Positions 45,962 through 54,551 of a stretch of DNA of 64,000 bases are shown here, in pieces. Where the stretch lies: positions 62,001 through 126,000 of the forward strand of contig NZ_VBWP01000002.1 of assembly GCF_005771635.1 (NCBI RefSeq), read 5' to 3'. The position numbers and the translations under genes were made by a program. Source of the stretch: Culicoidibacter larvae (lineage in GTDB: Bacteria; Bacillota_I; Bacilli_A; Culicoidibacterales; Culicoidibacteraceae). The first letter of the stretch is position 1; every line of letters starts with the position of its first letter. The notes under the pieces are model-generated. The model made no database searches and was not told the DNA's origin. It was given only the letters and a program-made list of their open reading frames with translations.

Positions 45962-47232
45962 TTTATCACTCGGCTCCCTTCATTAATCTGTCTCAAATGC
46001 TCGAAAAAATTCGGATATGAAACAGCAATACAATTAACGTCATCAATATCAAAATCAGCATCAATCAATATGGCTGCAATTTCTGCACACATAGCAATAC
46101 GATGGTCATGATATGTATGTATTATACCACCATGCCATACCTTTGCACCAGTTATATGTAAATCATTACCATCAATATTATTAGTAACACCAATTGTTTT
46201 TAAAAGCTCAGTAATCGCTTCAAGGCGATTACTCTCCTTCACCCGTAACTCCTCCACCGCATTAAAACAAGTCTCGCCATCAGCGAATCCTGCCGCAAGC
46301 GCCAAGATTGGAATCTCATCAATAATGTCAGCAATACTTTCTGCCGACACAGTAATACCATGTAGCTTACTACTCCTAACCATGATACTACCAATTCGTT
46401 CAGTCTTATTTGCCGAGTTTTTGCTTGCAGTAACAATGTCTGCACCCATTTCTTTTAAAACCTGAACATAACTCAGGCGGCTAGGATTTAGACCAACATT
46501 ATCTAATTCCAAAATTACGCCATCAGCCAAACTAGCCCAAACTACCCAGTATGCCGCGCTTGACGCATCACCAGGAATACTATATTCATTAGCAAATTGA
46601 TATTCTGCCTGCGGATTAAACCATGTAGTAATTCCAACCTGTTCAATTTCCGCACCTACCGTACTTAAAAATAACTCCGTATGATTACGCGTGCGTGCCG
46701 GCTCATGTACGATTATTGAAACACCGCCAACAAAAGCCGCCAGCAATAAAGCTGACTTTAATTGCGCACTGGCGACCGGCAACTTATAGTCAATACTATG
46801 AAGTTTCTGCCCCAGAATAACCGCCGGCAAACAACCATCATTACTCAAAGTAATGTCTGCACCCATCAAAATTAATGGCTCAGCTACTCGTCGCATTGGC
46901 CGTTTGCTCAACGATGCGTCACCACTTATCGTTACCTTAAACGGCAACGCTGCGCAAATACCCATTAACAACCTCGCAGTAGTCCCCGAGTTTCCGGCAT
47001 CAAGTGCCTCCCGTGGCTCAACAAACTGCTGCCAACCACGGCTCTCAACAATAATTTCAGTGTCGTGTACCGTAATTGCCACCCCAAAGGCCTTAAAACA
47101 ACGAATTGTTGAAAGAACATCCTCACCAAAATGGCTGCCATGCAACACCCGGCGTCCAGGCAACAATGATGCAAAAATAAGTGCTCGATGACTAATTGAT
47201 TTATCACTAGGCAAATCTGTTATCCTAATCAT
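45958..47232 (-). CDS. aroA: 3-phosphoshikimate 1-carboxyvinyltransferase (EPSP synthase)
   Basis: This 424-residue shikimate enzyme transfers enolpyruvate from PEP to shikimate 3-phosphate. Motifs are SDKSISHRA, GNSGTTARL, KRPMRRV, SAQLKSA, RTRNHTE and RVKESNR. The SAQxK and RNHTE motifs match class II enzymes, but the GDK motif reads SDK and NxTR reads NPSR. The ATG at 47232 overlaps the aroB stop (ATGA). It begins very close to the first motif, so the N-terminus is short for the family. Confidence 0.93.
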   Translation of the reverse strand: MIRITDLPSDKSISHRALIFASLLPGRRVLHGSHFGEDVLSTIRCFKAFGVAITVHDTEIIVESRGWQQFVEPREALDAGNSGTTARLLMGICAALPFKVTISGDASLSKRPMRRVAEPLILMGADITLSNDGCLPAVILGQKLHSIDYKLPVASAQLKSALLLAAFVGGVSIIVHEPARTRNHTELFLSTVGAEIEQVGITTWFNPQAEYQFANEYSIPGDASSAAYWVVWASLADGVILELDNVGLNPSRLSYVQVLKEMGADIVTASKNSANKTERIGSIMVRSSKLHGITVSAESIADIIDEIPILALAAGFADGETCFNAVEELRVKESNRLEAITELLKTIGVTNNIDGNDLHITGAKVWHGGIIHTYHDHRIAMCAEIAAILIDADFDIDDVNCIAVSYPNFFEHLRQINEGSRVIK

Positions 47233-48257
47233 ACTAAATACTCCATACGCCAATTATCAAATGCCTCACGCAACTCACTTTCACCAACAACCTGCGCGTA
47301 TGGATGACCAATAACATCCATTAAAACAAACTGAATAGCGCCACTAACGCTCTTCTTATCATTTTTCATCAGGTTATATACAGTATCAAAATCAACATCC
47401 AATTGCAATGGAGTCAATAAACCATAATTAATTAACATCTCACGAATGCCGATTGGTGTTGCTAAATACTCAGCAAAAGCCATACCGTAAGCAACTGCTG
47501 CACCATGACTCAAGCTATAATTAGAAATTTGTTCAAGAGCATGCCCAAAAGTATGACCGAAATTCAAATACTTACGAACATCATTTTCATAAGGATCCTC
47601 CTCAACAAACTTCTGTTTTACCTGCATCGAGTGTAATAATATCGTCTCAATATTTTCCTCAGCAACTGCTAAATCAGGAAATGCCTGCATAAAATCATAA
47701 AAATGCTTATCTAAAAACATATGCTTACAAATTTCACCGAAACCGGAAAGCACCTCACGCTCAGGTAATGTTGCCAAAAATTGCGTATCATAATATACCG
47801 TAGTCGGCTGATGAAAAGCACCAATACTATTTTTAGCAACATCAGTATTAATTGCAACCTTGCCACCAATAGCACTATCATGCGCTAAAATTGTCGTTGG
47901 CACTTGAATAAAATCGATTCCACGCATATACGTTGCCGCACAAAAGCCAGCTAAATCACCGACAACACCACCGCCTATTGCAATAATTACCCCTTTTCTA
48001 TCAATATGATTTTTTAGTAAATGCTCAATAATCACTTGATATTTATCAAGTGATTTACTCTTTTCTCCACTGGGAATAACAATAACTGTCATATCCTTAA
48101 TAACATCTCGAATATATTGCTCATGCGATTGCCAAACCCGTTCATCAACACAACAAATCGCCTGACTATACTTTTTAACTGAAAGTTCAGCAAACACACC
48201 ATCACCAACATGAATCATATACGGCGGTATCGCGTGTATCAAAAAACTATTCGTCAT
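47229..48257 (-). CDS. aroB: 3-dehydroquinate synthase
   Basis: This 342-residue NAD- and metal-dependent enzyme makes dehydroquinate from DAHP. It has SGEKSKS, GGGVVGDLAGFCAATYMRG, ILAHDSAIGGKVAIN and the metal-site histidine in NFGHTFGHALE. It overlaps aroC by 11 bases and aroA by 4, so the three aro genes are translationally linked. Confidence 0.95.
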   Translation of the reverse strand: MTNSFLIHAIPPYMIHVGDGVFAELSVKKYSQAICCVDERVWQSHEQYIRDVIKDMTVIVIPSGEKSKSLDKYQVIIEHLLKNHIDRKGVIIAIGGGVVGDLAGFCAATYMRGIDFIQVPTTILAHDSAIGGKVAINTDVAKNSIGAFHQPTTVYYDTQFLATLPEREVLSGFGEICKHMFLDKHFYDFMQAFPDLAVAEENIETILLHSMQVKQKFVEEDPYENDVRKYLNFGHTFGHALEQISNYSLSHGAAVAYGMAFAEYLATPIGIREMLINYGLLTPLQLDVDFDTVYNLMKNDKKSVSGAIQFVLMDVIGHPYAQVVGESELREAFDNWRMEYLV

Positions 48258-49344
48258 CTCTATTCATCCCTTTCAGTTCCTCAAAAATGTTTACTAACTG
48301 CACCAAAGTATCACTCTGATATTGTTCACAGATAATCTCTGCCAAAACAATAGCCAGCATTGAACGAGCAATCACCGCATACGCTTCAAGTACACTCACA
48401 TCACTCCGCTCAACAAAAGCAGTTGCAGCTTCATTGCTGTTCAAATCAATACTATTCAACGGTTGCATCAAGGTTGGAATCGGCTTGCTTGTTAAACTAA
48501 CAACAATATCCTCGCCATTACTAACGCCGCCTTCAATCCCACCGGCATTATTGCTTTTTCGAAAAACATTACCGGCTTCATCCAAAAATAGTTCGTCATG
48601 CAATTCACTGCCACGCAGCGTTGCCGCCTGAACCCCGGCCCCAATCTCAACAGCCTTTGTTGTCGGGATACTCATCATAGCTGAAGCAATCCGCGCATCC
48701 AGCTTTTGTGACCACTGGCTATAGTTACCCAAACCTATTGGGAGTCCGCTGGCACGCACAATAACCTTACCGCCAATCGTATCCTTAGCATGACGAACTG
48801 ACTCAATAATTTCTGCATACTCAGTATCACTGAGGCCAGTAATTAATTTATCACCTATTTGTAAAACCTCGGCATGTACTTCAATACCTAATTCTCTCAA
48901 CAGAATCTCAGCTAAACTACCGGCAGCAACATATGCAACACTGCTTCTCGCACTTGCCCGCTCTAAAACATTGCGAACATCACGTTGATGACCAAATTTA
49001 AGGGCTCCTGCATAATCAGCATGCCCGGGACGAACAGTTGTTCGTCCCTTATCACTATCAACTGCATCGCCCTGACTCGCCATATCATCCTGCCAATTTG
49101 CATAATCACGATTACGCACAAAAAGCGTAATCGGACTGCCAATTGATTTACCAAACCGTATACCGCTCAAAATTTCAACCTGATCATTTTCAATTGCCAT
49201 CCGAGCACCGCGACCCGGCCCCTTCATTCGGGCTTGCAGCGCAGCATTAATAATCTCAATATCAATATTGACTCTACTTGGATAACCATCAATAATAACC
49301 GTCATTCCCGGTCCATGCGATTCACCACTTGTCATAATCCTCAT
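48247..49344 (-). CDS. aroC: Chorismate synthase
   Basis: This 365-residue enzyme forms chorismate from EPSP with reduced FMN. It has the N-terminal TSGESHGPGM, RGARM, RPGHADYAGALKFG and GGIEGGVSNGEDI. A well-spaced AGGAGG precedes the ATG. It heads the aro block, 14 bases downstream of trmD. Confidence 0.96.
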   Translation of the reverse strand: MRIMTSGESHGPGMTVIIDGYPSRVNIDIEIINAALQARMKGPGRGARMAIENDQVEILSGIRFGKSIGSPITLFVRNRDYANWQDDMASQGDAVDSDKGRTTVRPGHADYAGALKFGHQRDVRNVLERASARSSVAYVAAGSLAEILLRELGIEVHAEVLQIGDKLITGLSDTEYAEIIESVRHAKDTIGGKVIVRASGLPIGLGNYSQWSQKLDARIASAMMSIPTTKAVEIGAGVQAATLRGSELHDELFLDEAGNVFRKSNNAGGIEGGVSNGEDIVVSLTSKPIPTLMQPLNSIDLNSNEAATAFVERSDVSVLEAYAVIARSMLAIVLAEIICEQYQSDTLVQLVNIFEELKGMNRDDE

Positions 49345-49358
49345 CGCAGCTCAGCCTC

Positions 49359-50084
49359 CTATTTTAAATATGGTTCAATGAACTGTTTTTCTTCATCACT
49401 CAATTCAACATTTAGTAATAAATCCGGACGTTTCATTGCTGTACGAATTAATGCCTGCTCACGCCGCCACTTCTCAATATTTAAATGATGACCACTTAAA
49501 AGCACGTCAGGTACCTTCATCCCATTAAAATCAGCAGGCCGCGTATATTGCGGATACTCAAGTAATCCGTGGGCAAAGGAATCATCATCATGCGAATCAT
49601 GTTCAATAACTTCCGGCAACAATCGTACTACGCTATCAACTACAACCATTGACGCTAACTCCCCACCGGTAAGTACATAATCACCGATTGAAACTTCCTC
49701 ATCAACCAAATACTCACGTATTCGTTCATCAAAACCTTCGTAATGACCACAAAGTAAAATCAAATGCTCATGCGTACCAAGTTCTACCGCCTTCTGGTGT
49801 GTATATGGCGCTCCCTGCGGCGACATTAACACTACATGAGACTTCTTACCAGAAGCTTGCTTCAACGCCTCAACAGCAGCAAAAAGTGGTTCAGGCTTCA
49901 ATAACATTCCTGCTCCGCCGCCAAAAGGATAGTCATCAACATTTTTATGTTTATTATCAGCATACTCACGAAAATCAGTAACTGCAATCGTAACTGCACC
50001 GCGTTCTTGTGCCCGCTTTAAAATCGAAGTATTCAGAACACCGGTAAACATCTCCGGAAAGAGTGATAAAACATCAATATGCAT
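49359..50084 (-). CDS. trmD: tRNA (m1G37) methyltransferase TrmD
   Basis: This 241-residue SPOUT enzyme methylates G37 next to the anticodon and prevents frameshifting. It has [34 protein letters not shown] and [11 protein letters not shown]. It follows rimM by 11 bases. The ribosomal genes rpsP and rplS, usually beside rimM-trmD, are not here. Confidence 0.97.
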   Translation of the reverse strand: MHIDVLSLFPEMFTGVLNTSILKRAQERGAVTIAVTDFREYADNKHKNVDDYPFGGGAGMLLKPEPLFAAVEALKQASGKKSHVVLMSPQGAPYTHQKAVELGTHEHLILLCGHYEGFDERIREYLVDEEVSIGDYVLTGGELASMVVVDSVVRLLPEVIEHDSHDDDSFAHGLLEYPQYTRPADFNGMKVPDVLLSGHHLNIEKWRREQALIRTAMKRPDLLLNVELSDEEKQFIEPYLK

Positions 50085-50095
50085 AATTTTCTCCT

Positions 50096-50602
50096 TTAAA
50101 TAAAATCTTGATACTTTTTAAGAACGACCGTTCCTGCCTCTAAATCAACATCGCCAACATATTCATCAATATATGGCACCATAATATCTTTATCGCCCTT
50201 ACGCTTAATTGTCCAAATATCAGTTGCGCCGCTATTAAAAATATCCTTAACCATGCCAACTTCCTGACCTTGCTCATCAACAGCCCGCAAACCAATAATC
50301 TGATGATGATAAAATCCATCATCAAGTGGTTTTTGCTGCGTTGCATCAATCTTCAATACCATTTGCTTAAATGCTTCCACTTGATTGATATTATGCTTAC
50401 CTTTAAATGTAAGCAAATAGAAATTTTTGTGCAATCGAACCTGCTCAATCTCAACCTGTTCAACCAACTCATTCTTATTAAAAATATACAACTTATTACC
50501 ACGAACAAAACGCTCATCGGCAAAATCAGTATCTGCTAAAACCCGGACCTCACCACGAATACCATGCGTATTAACAATTCGCCCAACAATATAATAATCC
50601 AT
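50096..50602 (-). CDS. rimM: Ribosome maturation factor RimM
   Basis: This 168-residue 30S assembly factor has the N-terminal RimM domain ([17 protein letters not shown]) and C-terminal PRC barrel ([23 protein letters not shown]). It is the first gene of the long minus-strand unit to nth. AGGTAC precedes the start. Confidence 0.95.
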   Translation of the reverse strand: MDYYIVGRIVNTHGIRGEVRVLADTDFADERFVRGNKLYIFNKNELVEQVEIEQVRLHKNFYLLTFKGKHNINQVEAFKQMVLKIDATQQKPLDDGFYHHQIIGLRAVDEQGQEVGMVKDIFNSGATDIWTIKRKGDKDIMVPYIDEYVGDVDLEAGTVVLKKYQDFI

Positions 50603-50670
50603 TTATGTACCTCCAAATCGGAATAGTTATATTATACCAAATTTATCGCCAAATGAGCAGTGGAAAGAAG

Positions 50671-50713
50671 AAAAAAAGCAACGCCGGCATATGACGCGGC
50701 CGGCGTTGCTTCC
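50671..50713 (-). terminator. Intrinsic terminator after the membrane MerR gene
   Basis: A 12-bp GC-rich stem AAGCAACGCCGG/CCGGCGTTGCTT, with a T run on the minus strand. Confidence 0.87.
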
Positions 50714-50729
50714 AAATTCACCAATAAAA

Positions 50730-51428
50730 TTATCGTCTTTGTTCCAGAATAGCATCAACATGTTGTTGAAAGGCAGTATTATTGTGGTCAATATCACTCA
50801 ATAACTGTTTAATACTTACTCGGAAAACTGCAATAATTGTGACAACTAACGCAACAATAAACACAATTAACATAACTATTGGATTTATCAATGTATCTTG
50901 CGCAAAAGCAATTACTTGAATATTATAAATAATACCCACAATAGAAAACAACATAAAAAATACATTGATTGGTTTTAGAAACATTGCAGTTATCGTCTGT
51001 AACACCCGATATAAATCATTATCTTTGTTCATGCTACCATTCACCTCCTCACTTGCTTCCGGAAGTTTAGCAAAGAGCTGTTGCCAATTCTCACTCGTGA
51101 GAATTGGCTCATCAGTCATTGCCTGACGAACAGACTCCTGCACATCTTTAATACGCCGTAATTCAACTTCAAGAAAAGCTAGCTGGCTTTCCAGCATAAT
51201 TGGAATTTCCTGCTTATGAGTCAGCATATACTTAATTTGCTCTAAACTAAAACCAAGCTGCTTCAAATAACTAATTTGCTGTAACTTAATAAGTTCAGCC
51301 TCGCCATATAATCGGTAACCGCTCGAAGAATGGGCGGCCGGTTGCAATAAACCGATTTTGTCATAATAATGCAGTGTTCGCGGACTGATTTTAGCTGCTT
51401 TTGCTAACTCCTTAACGGTAATTTGCAT
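50730..51428 (-). CDS. MerR-family regulator with two C-terminal membrane spans
   Basis: This 232-residue protein has an N-terminal MerR winged helix (TVKELAKAAKISPRTLHYYDKIGLL), a dimerisation coiled coil (about 75-115) and two hydrophobic segments (about 150-170 and 178-200). The tail is charged. A membrane-tethered MerR activator is uncommon and suggests it senses membrane state or a membrane ligand. ATG 51428 or GTG 51431 could start it after AAGGAG. It is probably autoregulated from a long-spacer promoter. Confidence 0.82.
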   Translation of the reverse strand: MQITVKELAKAAKISPRTLHYYDKIGLLQPAAHSSSGYRLYGEAELIKLQQISYLKQLGFSLEQIKYMLTHKQEIPIMLESQLAFLEVELRRIKDVQESVRQAMTDEPILTSENWQQLFAKLPEASEEVNGSMNKDNDLYRVLQTITAMFLKPINVFFMLFSIVGIIYNIQVIAFAQDTLINPIVMLIVFIVALVVTIIAVFRVSIKQLLSDIDHNNTAFQQHVDAILEQRR

Positions 51429-51452
51429 CACACATCATCTCCTTCACATTTT

Positions 51453-51483
51453 ATGATAAACTATGACGCAGTTGTAGGGTCAA
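51453..51483 (-). promoter_or_regulatory. MerR-type promoter with 19-bp spacer
   Basis: Minus strand: -35 TTGACC (51478-51483) and -10 TATCAT (51453-51458) are 19 bp apart. The spacer CTACAACTGCGTCATAG has a weak dyad. The layout matches MerR-activated promoters. Confidence 0.65.
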
Positions 51484-51493
51484 GCATTTTAGC

Positions 51494-51525
51494 AAAAAAA
51501 GATCGTCTAAAACGATCTTTTTTTA
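51494..51525 (-). terminator. Intrinsic terminator after the 51523 gene
   Basis: AAAAAAAGATCGT pairs with ACGATCTTTTTT. The T run is on the minus strand. Confidence 0.85.
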
Positions 51526-51954
51526 TAAACGCTTATATTCTACTTCATCAATTTGTCGTAAATAATAATGATTTTTTCTTAGTGAAAAGAAAATTCCAGC
51601 AATCAATAACACAATAAAGACAAGCCATAAAAATAATTGTTGACTCCCAAATAATAAGATAAATGGTGCAACTGAGAAAACCGTAAGCAAACTGGCAATA
51701 TAGAGCGCGAATGTAGCCCATAAATTGACCCCTGTGCTTAAATATAAAGGTTGTTCTTCAGATACAGTAAATTGTTTTTGTGCCGAGCTAATCCCAAAAG
51801 TAGCAATCTGTACCAGATGGGTTCCGGCTTCAACATCAATAACAATTTTCTGTCCATTTAGAATGCGATGTTCTTCAACATTATCTAGTTTAATGATAAA
51901 TGCACTTCCTGATGAAACAAATGAATTATTTCGGTGAATATGTATTTCCGCCAT
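51523..51954 (-). CDS. Hypothetical protein with a beta domain and two membrane spans
   Basis: I do not recognise this 143-residue protein. The first 70 residues look like a small beta sandwich, perhaps PEGA-like (AGTHLVQIATFG). Two spans follow at about 75-97 and 103-125, then a charged tail. It lies 20 bases downstream of the CvpA-like gene and so is probably the last gene of a unit of small membrane proteins. Confidence 0.7.
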   Translation of the reverse strand: MAEIHIHRNNSFVSSGSAFIIKLDNVEEHRILNGQKIVIDVEAGTHLVQIATFGISSAQKQFTVSEEQPLYLSTGVNLWATFALYIASLLTVFSVAPFILLFGSQQLFLWLVFIVLLIAGIFFSLRKNHYYLRQIDEVEYKRL

Positions 51955-51974
51955 AATAAATTACTCCTCTTTTG

Positions 51975-52466
51975 CTACCACATAAATTGTAGCATAAATT
52001 GAATAATAATTGAAGGCTCAAGATATTCCTGAAAGAAGCTAAATGCGAAGATACGAATGATAAAGACAACAAAGAAGATAATAATGTACCAAATCGCAAC
52101 ATTCAAGAAGATACCGCCAACTCTTGAAAGCCAGCCAACAATAATCCAATCCTCGAAGTTAATGCCTTTTACCAGACGACCAAGAATTACTGCAACAACA
52201 ATAAAGATAACAATAAATGAAATTGATTGCCATATCGTTGTTCCAGTTATTAATCCAAGTGACATCGTGCCGATTTTAATCAGCCAGTCTTCAGGAATAA
52301 CAAAGATTGATGACAAAAAGCCGCCAACAATACCTGCTGCCATTTGAGCAACAATAAATGCCACAACATACTTACCTAATTGCAAAACTCGTGAAACAAG
52401 CCCTTTACGATAACCAAAGTATGCCGCCAACAATAAAGTAATGATAATAATAATATCAGTAATCAT
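51975..52466 (-). CDS. CvpA-family membrane protein
   Basis: This 163-residue protein has four or so membrane spans and resembles the CvpA (colicin V production) family. Typical features are the N-terminal DIIIIITLLLAAYFGYRKG and VLQLGKYVVAF. Its role in Gram-positives is not established. The start at 52466 follows AAGGCGG; the longer frame would overlap the rhomboid-like gene. Confidence 0.75.
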   Translation of the reverse strand: MITDIIIIITLLLAAYFGYRKGLVSRVLQLGKYVVAFIVAQMAAGIVGGFLSSIFVIPEDWLIKIGTMSLGLITGTTIWQSISFIVIFIVVAVILGRLVKGINFEDWIIVGWLSRVGGIFLNVAIWYIIIFFVVFIIRIFAFSFFQEYLEPSIIIQFMLQFMW

Positions 52467-52480
52467 TCTGTTCCGCCTTT

Positions 52481-53062
52481 CTATTTTGGTGGAGAAATAT
52501 TGCAAATTAATCCGGCAATCAGGAAGCCACCTAAAAAACCACCTAATTGCGATAATAAATTACCATACGAGAAAATAATTGTCCAAGCGGCAATTACCCC
52601 TACACTGGTTAAAATCGGCGGCAATAAATACATGTAGCGATCACGATAAAGCATGAACAATGCTACTGCAGAACCGCCTATTCCAAAAATAACTCCGCCG
52701 GCCCCGCCGCTTACACCGTAACCGCCCCAAAAGCGGTATCCTAAAAACACAATTAAATTCGATACAACTGCCGATGCAATAACAATCAGCAAGTACCGCC
52801 AGCGACCAAAAATATTTTCTGTACGATAGCCAATCCAAAACAACATTAAAGCATTCAATGCCAGACCAACAATTGTTCCCTGGTTCAAGAAACCAGTCAA
52901 TAATCGCCACCATTGTCCCTGCTCAACAAGGGCACCAACCATGGTCAACGACGTCATATCAACAAAATATGATGCTATCGTCACTACTGCCATTAAAATA
53001 ATCAAAATAATGGTAATACTTGACGCTTTCAATTTAGTAAAATAATATGAACTATTTTTCAT
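52481..53062 (-). CDS. Rhomboid-like membrane protein with altered catalytic dyad
   Basis: This 193-residue protein has six predicted spans in rhomboid order. WWRLLTGFLNQGT and the Asn of ALNALML match the family. The TM4 motif GASGxIFG reads GAGGVIFG (120-127), so the nucleophile position is Gly122, although GVSG lies just before it at 116-119. The TM6 histidine of the HLGG motif is Gln172 (SQLGGFLGG). It is probably a pseudoprotease. Confidence 0.75.
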   Translation of the reverse strand: MKNSSYYFTKLKASSITIILIILMAVVTIASYFVDMTSLTMVGALVEQGQWWRLLTGFLNQGTIVGLALNALMLFWIGYRTENIFGRWRYLLIVIASAVVSNLIVFLGYRFWGGYGVSGGAGGVIFGIGGSAVALFMLYRDRYMYLLPPILTSVGVIAAWTIIFSYGNLLSQLGGFLGGFLIAGLICNISPPK

Positions 53063-53073
53063 CTCTACACTCC

Positions 53074-54009
53074 TTACTTCATGGACTCCCCTAAAGAAAA
53101 CTCCAATTTATCTATAATAATCTGTAACGCCTCCGGCAGTGGGGAAGAAAACTCCATATAATCGCCGGTTATCGGGTGAATAAACCCAATAACCGCAGCA
53201 TGTAAGAATTGCCCTTCCAAACCGAATTCGTTCTTAGATTTGCCATACACATAATCACCTACCAATGGATGACCAATATATTTCAAATGCACCCGTATCT
53301 GATGGGTACGTCCGGTTTCAAGCTGACATTCAATTAATGTATACTTGCCGAAACGGTGTAGTACCCGAAAATGGGTAATTGCATCCTTACCATTGGTATC
53401 CACAACTGCCATCTTCTTACGGTCACGTGGATCGCGACCGATTGGCGCGTCGATCATGCCTTTGTCATGTACCACATTACCATCCACAAGGGCAATATAC
53501 ACACGCTTAGTTGTCTTAGCCTTTAACTGCGCAGCCAACGACTTATGGGCTGCATCATTTCGGGCAATCATTAGTAAACCGGAAGTATCTTTATCAATAC
53601 GATGCACAATCCCTGGACGCAATACCCCGGAAATTGTTGATAATTCCGGGCTGTAGCCCATTAAGGCGTTCACTAATGTACCGCTGCTGTGTCCAGCAGC
53701 CGGATGGACAACCATGCCACGTGGCTTATTCACTACAATTACATTATCATCTTGATAAACAATGTCTAAATCAATCTGTTCTGCTGCAATATCTGCTTCA
53801 ACTGCCTCAATTGATAATATATCAATCTGGTCATGCTTCTGCAGCAAATATCTTGGTGTAACTGAAGTTCCATTAACCATTATCAATCCGTTGGCAATTA
53901 ATTTTTGTACATAAGTACGTGAAAATGCTTCAATATGCTCGGCAACAAACTTATCCAAACGCATGCCAGCATCTTCTTCTTCTACAAATATCGTATTCGT
54001 TGTTTGCAT
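53074..54009 (-). CDS. rluD: Pseudouridine synthase, RluD type
   Basis: This 311-residue enzyme has an N-terminal S4 RNA-binding domain and an RluA-type catalytic domain. The catalytic Asp is in GIVHRIDKDTSGLL. Later motifs are ETGRTHQIRVH and GHPLVGD. Its position after lspA matches ylyB of Bacillus. The exact rRNA target is inferred from RluD homologues. Confidence 0.92.
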   Translation of the reverse strand: MQTTNTIFVEEEDAGMRLDKFVAEHIEAFSRTYVQKLIANGLIMVNGTSVTPRYLLQKHDQIDILSIEAVEADIAAEQIDLDIVYQDDNVIVVNKPRGMVVHPAAGHSSGTLVNALMGYSPELSTISGVLRPGIVHRIDKDTSGLLMIARNDAAHKSLAAQLKAKTTKRVYIALVDGNVVHDKGMIDAPIGRDPRDRKKMAVVDTNGKDAITHFRVLHRFGKYTLIECQLETGRTHQIRVHLKYIGHPLVGDYVYGKSKNEFGLEGQFLHAAVIGFIHPITGDYMEFSSPLPEALQIIIDKLEFSLGESMK

Positions 54010-54034
54010 AACTCCGTCGCCTCCTTTGAATTAT

Positions 54035-54066
54035 CAAACCCTTGCATCCGATAATGCAAGGGTTTT
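54035..54066 (-). terminator. Hairpin between lspA and rluD
   Basis: A 12-bp stem AAACCCTTGCAT/ATGCAAGGGTTT with a five-base loop. On the transcribed minus strand only three T follow, so termination may be partial. The longer T run is on the plus strand. Confidence 0.55.
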
Positions 54067-54069
54067 TCT

Positions 54070-54549
54070 CTATTCTGCTACTGTCTTTTTTTTCTTCATT
54101 TCACTCACAATTAATCCAATGACAACCAGCCCGATACCGACGGTCAGCCCAATATCTGCTACATTAAATATAGCAAAGTTATATCCACCAAAAACGAACT
54201 TAAAGAAATCAACTACGGAACCAAATAACAGACGATCAATAAAATTACCGAACATACCGCCAACAGCCATTCCTAAACCAATCCCAGTCCAGATGTTTAA
54301 ATCACCAATTTCCTTGATGAAATAAACAAACAAACAAAGTGCTATTACCGTTGTCAGATAAAAGAACCACTGCGCACCTTCAAATAAACTGAAAGCTGCT
54401 CCGGTATTACGGATGAAAAACAGTGAGAAAAAATTAGGAATAACTACGATTTGTTGTTGAATCTGCATTGTGCTGACAACAATAAACTTTGTAATCTGAT
54501 CAATAACAACAACAATTGCTGCTAATACAATTATTTTCCAGGTTTTCAT
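54070..54549 (-). CDS. lspA: Lipoprotein signal peptidase LspA
   Basis: This 159-residue membrane aspartyl protease has four spans and removes signal peptides from prolipoproteins. Motifs are VIDQITKF, RNTGAAFS, and the catalytic pair in GNFIDRL and SVVDFF. Its GGAGG site lies inside the last codons of ileS, seven bases before the ATG at 54549, so it is coupled to ileS. Confidence 0.95.
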   Translation of the reverse strand: MKTWKIIVLAAIVVVIDQITKFIVVSTMQIQQQIVVIPNFFSLFFIRNTGAAFSLFEGAQWFFYLTTVIALCLFVYFIKEIGDLNIWTGIGLGMAVGGMFGNFIDRLLFGSVVDFFKFVFGGYNFAIFNVADIGLTVGIGLVVIGLIVSEMKKKKTVAE

Positions 54550-54551
54550 GC

